Assembly: GCA_002686705.1 (NCBI GenBank)
Contig: NYYH01000001.1
Span: forward strand, 1-54,518
Reading direction: 5' to 3'
Source: Bacteroidota bacterium
Lineage (GTDB): Bacteria > Bacteroidota > Bacteroidia > Bacteroidales > F082
DNA length: 54,518 nucleotides
A model generated the notes under the pieces. That model did not search any database and was not told where the DNA came from. It was given only the letters and a program-made list of their open reading frames with translations. Position numbers and translations under genes: made by a program. Shown piece after piece: positions 8,186 to 16,446 of the stretch (the first letter of the stretch is position 1; each line of letters begins with the position of its first letter).

Positions 8186-10699
8186 TTATACGTTATTGTT
8201 TTCCCTTTTTGTTATTAAGTTTTTTATTTCAAACCCTATCCCTGTTATTAATAATAATATCAATAACAATGATCCGGCAAACGATATGCGTTCACCAACA
8301 ACCCAAATACGTGGTTCGAATTTAAATTCAATTTCATGTTCTCCCGCTGGTACTGTTAACGCTCTGAGAACATAATTAGCCCTTAAATACGGAACATGGT
8401 ATCCATCAACATAGGCATGCCAGCCTTTACTGTAATATATTTCAGAAAACACAACAAGCTGCTCTGTAGGAGACTTATAGCTGTACATGAGGTTGTTTGG
8501 CGCGTAGGAATTAAGAACAATGGAAGAAGTTGAATCCTTAATAAAGTTCTTTCCTTCAATTTGAGAGGCAAATCTAGTATCAACAATAGCAGCATTCTGT
8601 AAATTGTTCTTGCCCAACGCATTAATTTCCTCATCCGCGCTGTTTACCATAACTACATTATTCACAAACCATGCATTGCCAAATGCTGATTTATTTAATA
8701 AAGGCATCGCTTCAGGATTAACAATAACATATTTTGTGTTGAGCATATTAAGTACTTGTTGCTTTGTGAACATGCTATCAATCATTTGTAAAGTAACTCC
8801 TTTAGTAAGCACACTGGCAATCGACTGAATCTCTCCCTGTATATATCCTTCTATTATATCCTGATATCGCTGCAATTTAGCTCCATGATAACCACCAATA
8901 CTCTTGTGAAAATAGGAGCAACTAGCATCATTAAAAGTACTACTAGATAAATCAAGTACTCTAAAATCTGGATTGTGATCGTTAAGTATGTAATTATCAG
9001 CAGCACTCGCAGTAAACGGAACATCAAATTGTTTTGCTCTGATAAAATTATCGTTGTTTAAATATCTGCGGTTTACAGAAACCATATCGATTATAATCAA
9101 TACGCCTAATCCTGCTATCAACCAGCTTCTTTTAATTTTATTTAAGGAGTAAAGAAACACAAGTAAAGCAGCAAGTGTGACAAAAATTAGACTACGCATT
9201 GCCTCAGCTTTGAAAATAGCGATCCTTACATTTTCGAGACTTGTGAGGTAAATATTTACCTGCGCAGCGTTATTACCTTTCATTAGTTCAGCAAATTGTG
9301 CTTTTTCGCTAGTATTTAAAAAATCAAAAAATACAGAAGGAGCGATATAAAATAGTAGAACTATTCCACCTGTGAACCCAAATGAATAATACAATGAGTT
9401 CTTTTTTGTTTTAAGAATAGCAGGATCTGACACCAACTTTCCCAATGCTAAGAATGCAAGTATTGGAATTGCTAGTTCAGCAATTACCAGTATCATAGAG
9501 ACTGCCCTGAATTTATTATAGCCTGGGATATAATCAATAAAGAAATCAGTAAAAGGCATCCAGTTCCTTCCCCAGGCAAGAAGGATTGACAGAACAGTAA
9601 CTATAAGTAACACCCATTTTAACCTATTATTAACAATGAATAAACCCAGAATAAATAAAAACATAACAATAACGCCTACATAAACCGGACCTGAGGTCCC
9701 TGGTTGATCGCCCCAATAAGCATTACTTTGCTGTGCAATGGCATTTCTGTATGCAGGGTCAGCTTCTTTAATAGCATCTACATTTCCGAGTAATCCTGAT
9801 GCGCCGCCTTTCACGTTTGGCATCATAAACGACCATGTTTCGCCAACTCCATAGCTCCATGCTGTAATGTAATCTCTATCGAGGCCACTAGATTTGTTAG
9901 CTGCATTTTTGGTTAATTCTGGTGTGCCACGCATTGTGTCTTTTCCATAGTCATATGTTGCCCATAAATTTGTCGTATATGTGGAAATTGCTAATATTGC
10001 TGCAACCAAAAGTATTCCGGTTGCTTTTAAAAAATGAACCATCTGTTTTTGAGTTATGGCTTCAATTAATTTAAAGATTCCATAAACAATAACAATTATC
10101 AATAAATAATAAGTTATCTGAAGATGCCCAGATTTTATTTCTAGTGCAAGAGTCACAGCAGTCAATAGCGCTCCTTGCCAGTATTTTCCTCTAAAGGCCA
10201 GTATTATTCCCGCCAATACAGGTGCCATATATCCTATTGCATGTGCTTTTGACGTATGACCAGCGCCGAGAATTATAAAGAAATAAGATGACAGAGCAAA
10301 AGCAATTGCCCCGACAAGACCCACCCAAGGATCAATTTTAAGCGCAAGTAATAAAACAAAAAAGCCAAGAAAATAAAGGAACACATAATTAGCAGGATAA
10401 GGTAACCAAAGTGTTATGATTTTGTCAACATGTGAAATTAAATTTCCAGAATATTGAACTGAAATTTGCCATGCAGGCATACCTCCGAACATTGAATTGG
10501 TCCAAAGAGCTTCTTCTCCTTTAGCTTCACGATGGTCGACAATTTCTTTCGACATACCCTTGAACATTGCAATATCATGTTGCTTTAGTTTTTTCCCCTC
10601 CAATAATGGTGAGAAATACATGAGAGTTATAATTAAAAATGCTATAATGGCGGTAAAGTATGCAATAGCACTTTTTTTGATTTTCCTTTTATCCATCAT
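8186..10699 (-). CDS. YfhO family multi-pass membrane protein
   Basis: This is a protein of about 837 residues with a dozen or more membrane helices, then a soluble part at roughly 560-790 and a last helix near the C-terminus. It matches the YfhO family: 'YFSPLLEGKKLKQHDIAMFKG' splits into the conserved first loop, followed by 'EALWTNSMFGGMPAWQI', 'GHTSKAHAIGYMAPV' and a C-terminal 'FSEIYYSKGWHAYVDG'. YfhO proteins are GT-C-like membrane proteins; Gram-positive members glycosylate lipoteichoic acid. In Bacteroidota the role is unproven, but linkage to a glycosyltransferase supports lipid-linked sugar transfer on the periplasmic side. The start is ambiguous (TTG-ATG-ATG); I use the first ATG. 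The gene is the middle one of a three-gene leftward operon. Confidence 0.88.
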   Translation of the reverse strand: MMDKRKIKKSAIAYFTAIIAFLIITLMYFSPLLEGKKLKQHDIAMFKGMSKEIVDHREAKGEEALWTNSMFGGMPAWQISVQYSGNLISHVDKIITLWLPYPANYVFLYFLGFFVLLLALKIDPWVGLVGAIAFALSSYFFIILGAGHTSKAHAIGYMAPVLAGIILAFRGKYWQGALLTAVTLALEIKSGHLQITYYLLIIVIVYGIFKLIEAITQKQMVHFLKATGILLVAAILAISTYTTNLWATYDYGKDTMRGTPELTKNAANKSSGLDRDYITAWSYGVGETWSFMMPNVKGGASGLLGNVDAIKEADPAYRNAIAQQSNAYWGDQPGTSGPVYVGVIVMFLFILGLFIVNNRLKWVLLIVTVLSILLAWGRNWMPFTDFFIDYIPGYNKFRAVSMILVIAELAIPILAFLALGKLVSDPAILKTKKNSLYYSFGFTGGIVLLFYIAPSVFFDFLNTSEKAQFAELMKGNNAAQVNIYLTSLENVRIAIFKAEAMRSLIFVTLAALLVFLYSLNKIKRSWLIAGLGVLIIIDMVSVNRRYLNNDNFIRAKQFDVPFTASAADNYILNDHNPDFRVLDLSSSTFNDASCSYFHKSIGGYHGAKLQRYQDIIEGYIQGEIQSIASVLTKGVTLQMIDSMFTKQQVLNMLNTKYVIVNPEAMPLLNKSAFGNAWFVNNVVMVNSADEEINALGKNNLQNAAIVDTRFASQIEGKNFIKDSTSSIVLNSYAPNNLMYSYKSPTEQLVVFSEIYYSKGWHAYVDGYHVPYLRANYVLRALTVPAGEHEIEFKFEPRIWVVGERISFAGSLLLILLLITGIGFEIKNLITKRENNNV

Positions 10700-10734
10700 C
10701 AAACTGTTTACAAATATAGTTGTTGGTATTATAA

Positions 10735-11001
10735 TTATTCATTGTCAACATCTTCAAAATCAACATACTCGCCAAAGTCTGTATCTTCTTGTGATTTTTT
10801 TGTCTGCTTTGATTTAATACTTACGTCCCCTTCTGTCTTTTCATTATAGTCGGTCTTTGGAAATCCATTCATTTGACTGAATTTATTCTGTTGATTTTTC
10901 ATAAACCTTGTGATAATCCATGGTACAACATATCTAAAAAATAGCTTAAAGCCATAGTATATTATAACAACTACAAATAAAAATCTGAGCAAAGCCTCCA
11001 T
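10735..11001 (-). CDS. DUF4834-type small membrane protein
   Basis: This 88-residue protein has one or two N-terminal membrane segments ('LLRFLFVVVIIYYGFKLFFRYVV' region, about residues 4-30). A charged, disordered C-terminus rich in Lys, Asp and Glu ends in 'YVDFEDVDNE'. It resembles the DUF4834 family of Bacteroidota, which I recall next to yfhO. It lies 35 bases upstream of yfhO on the same strand and probably starts that operon. I chose the ATG at 11001, because the codon before it is only a TTG. No function is known. Confidence 0.65.
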   Translation of the reverse strand: MEALLRFLFVVVIIYYGFKLFFRYVVPWIITRFMKNQQNKFSQMNGFPKTDYNEKTEGDVSIKSKQTKKSQEDTDFGEYVDFEDVDNE

Positions 11002-11199
11002 CAAATTGATTTTTTAATGCCCTGCGAATTTATTACTTTTTGCCGAACTGATATCTGAAAATTCCATCGTATTGTTAATTTGAAAGGTTTCAAAAAAGGT
11101 GAGATTGAAGTGGAAATTATTTTTAACTCACACTTTTGATTACAAAAATCTAATTTCAGAGGAACGATGGAACTGGGAATAGAATAACTCTTATAAACT

Positions 11200-11228
11200 A
11201 AAAAGGGAGATATGCTAGCATACCTCCC
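11200..11228 (-). terminator. Intrinsic terminator after rpmH
   Basis: On the minus strand, GGGAG and CTCCC arms flank a near-perfect palindrome around GCTAGC (11205-11228, one mismatched pair), followed at once by five T residues. It lies about 32 bases past the rpmH stop and should end that transcript. Confidence 0.75.
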
Positions 11229-11260
11229 AAATATTATTATTTATTTAACCGCTAACTTAA

Positions 11261-11413
11261 CTAGCGCATTTTATCAGAAACAGAGAGTCTTTTTCTTCCT
11301 TTTGACCTTCTTCTTTTAAGCACTTTACGGCCATTAACTGTTGCCATCCTTTCACGGAACCCGTGTTTATTTTTTCTCTTTCTTACCGATGGTTGAAATG
11401 TTCTTTTTGTCAT
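11261..11413 (-). CDS. rpmH: 50S ribosomal protein L34
   Basis: A 50-residue, very basic protein reads [20 protein letters not shown] and continues with '[16 protein letters not shown]' and '[13 protein letters not shown]'. This is the full L34 sequence, with the invariant 'TFQPS', 'HGFRxRM' and 'GRKVLxRRRxKGRxRLSV' blocks. L34 sits at the surface of the large ribosomal subunit and contacts 23S rRNA. The gene is monocistronic: it has its own promoter with a TTTTG and TACTTTTG pair upstream, and a strong hairpin terminator downstream. It is too short for length-filtered ORF calling and is easily missed. Confidence 0.97.
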   Translation of the reverse strand: MTKRTFQPSVRKRKNKHGFRERMATVNGRKVLKRRRSKGRKRLSVSDKMR

Positions 11414-11439
11414 CGCCTTATAATTTTCTTTAGGGAGTG

Positions 11440-11470
11440 CAAAAGTAGAAATTTATTTGATATCTCAAAA
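11440..11470 (-). promoter_or_regulatory. rpmH promoter
   Basis: The minus strand reads TTTTG, then 18 bases, then TACTTTTG. This matches the Bacteroidota -33/-7 arrangement and lies 26 bases from the rpmH start. Confidence 0.7.
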
Positions 11471-11526
11471 CAAATTAACTACAAAAGATTTTTATTAATA
11501 GTTCGCTACCTTTGCTGAACTTAATA

Positions 11527-12987
11527 TTATTTTTTTGGAGCATTTTTCAAGGTCTCCACTAGGAAATCCCAAAATAGTTGCACAGATTCAATATTTACCA
11601 TTTCATCTGGTGAATGGGGATTACGAATTGTTGGACCAAATGAAATCATATCCCAATTAGGGTATGTAGCTCCAAGTATTCCACACTCAAGTCCAGCATG
11701 TATTACCTTAACTTCAGGAACTTTGCCAAATTTATTATTATAGACTTCTTTCATTTCTTTTAAGATAGAAGAATCAGGATTTGGTTTCCATCCTGGGTAT
11801 GAACCTGAACTTTTTGCTTTAGCACCAGCTGCTTCAAAAACTTTTCTTATTTCAGCTCCAAGATTATCCTTATCATCATCTATTAAACTACGCTGCAAGC
11901 TGGCAAGTTCAATTTTACCTCTTCCTGATTTAACGATAGCCAGGTTTGTGGAGGTTTCAGTTATACCTTTTACACTTTCACTCATTTTAATCACGCCGTT
12001 TGGGCAGTTAGCTACAGCATTATAAAGATTAGCTTGAGTTTTTTCGTCGATAAGTTTCTTTGGCTTTTTAGCTTTTTCACAAGTAATAACAGCACCAGGA
12101 TCGGCCTCTTTAAATTCATCTTGTACTATCGCTTCAAACTCAGTTACAAATTGTTCAAAATCAGCTTTGTTTGCTTCAGGAACAACTACAATTGAAAAAG
12201 ATTCTCTCGGAATAGCATTGCGGAGGCTTCCTCCATCAATTTGCGCAAGACGTAGTCCATATTTTTCACTAGCCTTAAGAAGCAGGATATTCATTATTTT
12301 ATTGGCATTACCTCTGCCATAATTAATATCAAGACCAGAGTGACCACCTTTGAATCCTTTAACACTTACCTTAAATGTTGTCATTCCTTCAGGGACATCT
12401 TCGGAAGTATATTTAAACACACCAAAAGTATCAATGCCACCAGCACAACCAATATAAAGTTCACCTTCGTCCTCTGAATCAAGGTTAATAAGTATGTCAC
12501 CATCTAGTACACCGGCTTTAAGATTTTCAGCACCTGTCATGCCTGTTTCTTCATCCATTGTAATAAGAGCTTCAACGGGTCCATGTACAAGTTCTTTATC
12601 TTCTAATACAGCCATTGCAGCTGCGATACCCATACCATTATCAGCACCAAGTGTAGTGCCTTTTGCGGTTACCCAGTCACCATCCACGTAAGCATCAATC
12701 GGATCTTTTTCAAAATCATGATCGGTATCTGAATTTTTCTGTGGAACCATATCCATGTGGCCCTGTAATATTATACCTTTACGATCTTCCATGCCTTCAG
12801 TAGCAGGCTTTTTGATAATTACATTTCCAATTTCATCGACAATAGTTTCAAGGCCGAGATTCTCCCCAAATTTTTTCAAGAATTCTCTAACTTTTTCTTC
12901 TTTTTTGGATGGGCGTGGTATTTGTGTAAGTTCATAGAAGCTTTTCCAAACAGCTTCCGGTTTAAGTTTTAATATGTCTTTACTCAT
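11527..12987 (-). CDS. pepD: Aminoacyl-histidine dipeptidase (M20 family)
   Basis: The 486-residue protein matches PepD (carnosinase-type) peptidases, which hydrolyse Xaa-His and other dipeptides in the cytoplasm. Metal and catalytic motifs are visible: 'LQGHMDMVP' near residue 79, 'LGADNGMGIAA' near 117 and 'DEETGMTGAENL' near 149. A late 'VIHAGLECG' and 'GPTIRNPHSPDE' complete the di-zinc site. The length is normal for the family (about 480-490). It lies 19 bases downstream of an MFS transporter on the same strand, so the two probably form an operon in which the carrier brings in peptides or amino acids. That link is inference. Confidence 0.95.
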   Translation of the reverse strand: MSKDILKLKPEAVWKSFYELTQIPRPSKKEEKVREFLKKFGENLGLETIVDEIGNVIIKKPATEGMEDRKGIILQGHMDMVPQKNSDTDHDFEKDPIDAYVDGDWVTAKGTTLGADNGMGIAAAMAVLEDKELVHGPVEALITMDEETGMTGAENLKAGVLDGDILINLDSEDEGELYIGCAGGIDTFGVFKYTSEDVPEGMTTFKVSVKGFKGGHSGLDINYGRGNANKIMNILLLKASEKYGLRLAQIDGGSLRNAIPRESFSIVVVPEANKADFEQFVTEFEAIVQDEFKEADPGAVITCEKAKKPKKLIDEKTQANLYNAVANCPNGVIKMSESVKGITETSTNLAIVKSGRGKIELASLQRSLIDDDKDNLGAEIRKVFEAAGAKAKSSGSYPGWKPNPDSSILKEMKEVYNNKFGKVPEVKVIHAGLECGILGATYPNWDMISFGPTIRNPHSPDEMVNIESVQLFWDFLVETLKNAPKK

Positions 12988-13006
12988 TATATTTTTGTTT
13001 TATTGA

Positions 13007-14446
13007 TTATTTCTGAATATTAGGAAGTTCAAGTCCATACCCTTTTTTCTTGTCTTCAGCTTTAAGCAAAAATCCAAATACTACCGCTAAAATTGTAAGC
13101 CCTACAAATATTAACCATGTATTTGCATAATCAAACATGGGAATTTCACCGATAGTTCTTAATTCTTGTACTTTATCTGCAATCTCATTTGCAGGAACTC
13201 CACTATCTCTGAAAGCTTGAATTGCTGCATCAGTTTTTTCATTAATTCCCGGATTTGTTTTATCAAGTACAACTCCTAATAGAATCGGAACAAGCATCAA
13301 CCCAATATTTTGAACGTAGAAAATTAATGCATAAGCAGAACCCAATTGTTTATCAGGGATAATTTTAGGAACTGAAGGCCACATTGCTGATGGAACCAGA
13401 GAAAATGCAATTCCTAACAAAACAACAGCTAAGATTGCTGTCCATGTTTCTGTAAGTGATGGAATATAAAAGATTGTATGCACAACTACCAGAAGTACAG
13501 CTCCAATTATCATAATAGTTGCACCTTTTCCAATTTTATCATATACATAACCAAACAATGGTGTTAATAACATTGTGCCAAAAGGTAGAATTGATGGTAT
13601 ATCTCCAGCTGTACCAGGGTCAACTCCGAATTTATTTACCATTAACCCAGATGAAAATTTATAGAATGGGAAAACTGCTGAGTAAAACAGCAAGCATAAA
13701 ATTGCAATATACCAGAATCCTCTACTTGTGATAATAAGTTTAAGGTCGGATAAATGGAATGGATCTTCTTCGACTGCACTATCTTGTAACTGCTTGTCTA
13801 GCCTAGAATCCATTATTGTGTATACGATGAAAAGAATTAATGCTATACAAAGGGCAATTGTACCTACCAATACTGACGTTGGAATATCAATTGCATTTGC
13901 AATACGAGGTGCTCCAAAGAGAGCAATAAAAGACCCAAAACGCGCTAACGCCATTTCTGTACCCATGGCAAGAGCCATTTCTTTACCTTTAAACCACTTT
14001 ACAATAATTCTTGAAACCGTTATCCCAGCTCCTTCTGCTCCAACACAGAATATTGCAAAGCCTGCTGCTGATACAAAAACTCTGGAATCAATACCAATTA
14101 TTTCCGTTCCAATTGCAAAATTACCAGCAAATGCCCAGTATTTAATAATAGCGCCCAGAATCATCACAATTCCTGAACTTACAGCTGTGAATCTTATCCC
14201 CATCTTATCCAAAACGATTCCTGCAAAAATTAACATAAATGCAAAAACATTTAAATAGCCCTGGGCACCAGTTACAATTCCCCATTCTGAACCACTCCAA
14301 CCATAAGTACTTTGTATCAAAGTTTGAAGAGGTGATAGTACTTCCATAAATGTATATGCTATTAACATACATAAGGAAACTAATACCAGAACAAACCATC
14401 TTACTCCGACATTATCTCTCAAAGACTTTTTAATTTCTTCTGTCAT
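13007..14446 (-). CDS. MFS transporter, nitrate/oxalate-antiporter-like
   Basis: The 479-residue protein has about 12 membrane helices and MFS signatures, for example 'GIVLDKMGIRFT' after helix 2 and 'FGYVYDKIGKGATI' in the second half. The two halves are joined by a charged loop near 215-235 (DSRLDKQLQDS). A larger loop, about residues 400-450, precedes the last helix and contains 'GVPANEIADKVQEL'. It belongs broadly with NarK/OFA-like carriers; the substrate cannot be told. The downstream pepD gene suggests peptides or amino acids. It appears to start the two-gene leftward operon. Confidence 0.8.
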   Translation of the reverse strand: MTEEIKKSLRDNVGVRWFVLVLVSLCMLIAYTFMEVLSPLQTLIQSTYGWSGSEWGIVTGAQGYLNVFAFMLIFAGIVLDKMGIRFTAVSSGIVMILGAIIKYWAFAGNFAIGTEIIGIDSRVFVSAAGFAIFCVGAEGAGITVSRIIVKWFKGKEMALAMGTEMALARFGSFIALFGAPRIANAIDIPTSVLVGTIALCIALILFIVYTIMDSRLDKQLQDSAVEEDPFHLSDLKLIITSRGFWYIAILCLLFYSAVFPFYKFSSGLMVNKFGVDPGTAGDIPSILPFGTMLLTPLFGYVYDKIGKGATIMIIGAVLLVVVHTIFYIPSLTETWTAILAVVLLGIAFSLVPSAMWPSVPKIIPDKQLGSAYALIFYVQNIGLMLVPILLGVVLDKTNPGINEKTDAAIQAFRDSGVPANEIADKVQELRTIGEIPMFDYANTWLIFVGLTILAVVFGFLLKAEDKKKGYGLELPNIQK

Positions 14447-14621
14447 TTTCTAAGTTTTTATATGAACAGGCGAAATTAAGATAAATTGTTTAAGAAGAGT
14501 TATAAATAAATTAATAAGAGAATATGGATCTTGAATTAATTTTAAATATTTCGCGACTGCGGTTTTTGATGGTTACCAAATGTAAATAGTTAGATGTGCT
14601 ATTGGTAGTATCCGTAATATC

Positions 14622-15251
14622 TTATCTGTAAATATGAACAAGTTTCTTGGTTTCAAAATAATCGTCTTTAAAATAGTCAGAAATATTATAAATCTTTTTC
14701 TTAACCTTCCTTATTTCATTTAATTCTTTCTGAATTTCTCCACCCTTTAAATACAGAATACCATTTGGAATTTGATTGAATGATTTGTTGTGAAATTTAT
14801 AAGAGGTCCATCGTAAGAAATCAGGCAGAGATGTTACAGCTCTGCTGATAATAAAATCAAATGTCTGGTTTACCTGCTCAATTCTTTGTTGCTCCGCTTC
14901 AACATTTTTTAGTCCCAGATTTTGCACAACTTCATTAACTACTTTAATTTTTTTCCCAATAGAATCAACAAGAAAAAACTTAACTTTTGGAAAGAAAATA
15001 GCAAGAGGAATTCCAGGAAATCCGCCACCTGTTCCTGCATCCATTATTTCTGTATGACTTTTAAATTCTACAACTTTAGCAATTGAAAGCGAGTGTAATA
15101 CGTGATGTAAATAAAAGTTGTTTATATCCTTGCGGGAGATAACATTAATCTTCTGATTCCATATCCTATATAATTCCCCAAGTTGAGTTATTTGCTGTTT
15201 TTGCAATTCAGTAAGTGTTGGAAAATATTTGAATATTATTTCTTGATTCAT
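14622..15251 (-). CDS. rsmG: 16S rRNA (guanine-527-N7)-methyltransferase
   Basis: The 209-residue protein has the RsmG/GidB hallmarks: 'YRIWNQKINVISRKD' (about 28-42), 'HVLHSLSI', the SAM loop DAGTGGGFPGIPLAI (about 71-85), 'ISRAV' (about 134-138) and 'YLKGGE'. It methylates N7 of G527 in the 530 loop of 16S rRNA; loss gives low-level streptomycin resistance in other bacteria. Its length is typical. It stands alone on the leftward strand, about 175 bases upstream of the MFS gene. Confidence 0.95.
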   Translation of the reverse strand: MNQEIIFKYFPTLTELQKQQITQLGELYRIWNQKINVISRKDINNFYLHHVLHSLSIAKVVEFKSHTEIMDAGTGGGFPGIPLAIFFPKVKFFLVDSIGKKIKVVNEVVQNLGLKNVEAEQQRIEQVNQTFDFIISRAVTSLPDFLRWTSYKFHNKSFNQIPNGILYLKGGEIQKELNEIRKVKKKIYNISDYFKDDYFETKKLVHIYR

Positions 15252-15420
15252 AAAATTCTAAAATTTAGATCATAAAAGTATTAAAATTGATATCAGTAAA
15301 TTAAAAATAAGATTTAATAATCACAACATTGCTACAATGAACAAGGGTTAATCAAGGGTTAATAACAATGTTTTGTGTAAAAGTACGTTTTATCAGATAA
15401 GATAAAGCTAATTATTCAGG

Positions 15421-15428
15421 TACATTTG
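15421..15428 (+). promoter_or_regulatory. -7 box for the glucosaminidase gene
   Basis: TACATTTG is an exact TAnnTTTG match. It ends only 10 bases before the first TTG start and 22 before the next in-frame TTG, so the leader is very short or the second start is used. Confidence 0.5.
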
Positions 15429-15438
15429 TTACTACCAA

Positions 15439-16410
15439 TTGATTACAATCTTGACTAAGCCGAATAAACAAGTTACAAGCCTTCTTTTAGCTACTGTCAT
15501 CCTTATGTCAGTTACAAGTCTAGTAGCTCAAAAAAGAATAGCAACACTAGAGTATATTGAAACCTATAAATCCATTGCTATTAAGAAACAAAAGAAGTAT
15601 CGGATCCCTGCATCTATTACACTTGCTCAGGGTATATTAGAATCTGGTAGCGGAAATAGTAAGTTGGCACGTAAAGCAAATAACCACTTTGGAATTAAAT
15701 GCCATAAAGGATGGACAGGCAAAAAATATCACACAGATGATGATGCGAAGAACGAGTGCTTTCGTAAATATAAAAAAGCTGAGGATTCGTATAAAGACCA
15801 TTCTGAATTTCTAACACAAAGAGGCAGGTATTCATTTTTATTTGAGTATAAAACAAATGATTACAAGAAGTGGGCCTATGGATTAAAGCAAGCAGGATAT
15901 GCTACAAACCCAAAATACCCTCAACTGTTAATTAAGATTATAGAGAAGTATAATCTGGATAAATATGATAAAAAGGTTAAAAAGAAACAAGACAAAAAAA
16001 CAGATATTAAAAAGGAAAATTACATTGCCATTTCTACTGCAAATTTTAAGCAGGTTGACAGATGGTCTTCAGGAAGAAAGATATATGAAAATAATGGTGT
16101 TAAACTTATAATAATTGAAAAGGGTGACACATTCAATGGCCTTGCTGATGAATTTGATATTTACCGTTGGCAATTCAAAAATTATAACGATTTAGAAAAG
16201 AAACATGTACTAAAGATTGGTGAAGTAATATATCTTGAGAAGAAAAAACGGAAAGCTGATAAAAAATATAAGACTCATGTTATTAACGCCAGAGAAACAA
16301 TACACTACATTTCACAACTCTACGGAATTAGCTTAAAAAGAATATACAAATTGAATAATCTCCCGAAGGGGATTCAACTAGAAGAAGGTAAAAAAATCAA
16401 GTTGAGATAG
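15439..16410 (+). CDS. Secreted glucosaminidase with two LysM domains
   Basis: The 323-residue protein has a signal peptide ending near LVA-Q31. A glucosaminidase domain spans about 40-172, with the catalytic-type Glu68 in 'LAQGILESGSGNSKLA', then 'NNHFGIKCH', 'FRKYKKAEDSYKDHSEFL' and 'GLKQAGYATNPKYP'. Two LysM peptidoglycan-binding modules follow, at about 222-266 and 279-323. It should cleave N-acetylglucosaminyl bonds in peptidoglycan in the periplasm during growth or separation. The start is uncertain: no ATG is available, and TTG at 15439 or at 15451 would both give a good signal peptide. The very near -7 box favours the second. Confidence 0.9.
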   Translation: MITILTKPNKQVTSLLLATVILMSVTSLVAQKRIATLEYIETYKSIAIKKQKKYRIPASITLAQGILESGSGNSKLARKANNHFGIKCHKGWTGKKYHTDDDAKNECFRKYKKAEDSYKDHSEFLTQRGRYSFLFEYKTNDYKKWAYGLKQAGYATNPKYPQLLIKIIEKYNLDKYDKKVKKKQDKKTDIKKENYIAISTANFKQVDRWSSGRKIYENNGVKLIIIEKGDTFNGLADEFDIYRWQFKNYNDLEKKHVLKIGEVIYLEKKKRKADKKYKTHVINARETIHYISQLYGISLKRIYKLNNLPKGIQLEEGKKIKLR

Positions 16411-16446
16411 TTGAGGCACCGAAGTTAGTTTTGTTACTTTGGATTT

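Noticed and set aside
11062..11172. Nine-base inverted repeat TTCCATCGT / ACGATGGAA, 93 bases apart
   Set aside because: The arms are short and far apart, with no other structure or gene end to support a function; chance is likely.
13728..14258. 176-codon plus-strand open frame
   Set aside because: It lies wholly inside the MFS transporter on the other strand, whose membrane helices and motifs are clear. The antisense product is low in complexity.
11261..15251. rpmH and rsmG close together as a hint of the replication origin
   Set aside because: No dnaA, rnpA, mnmG or group of DnaA boxes is visible, and these genes are often away from the origin in Bacteroidota.
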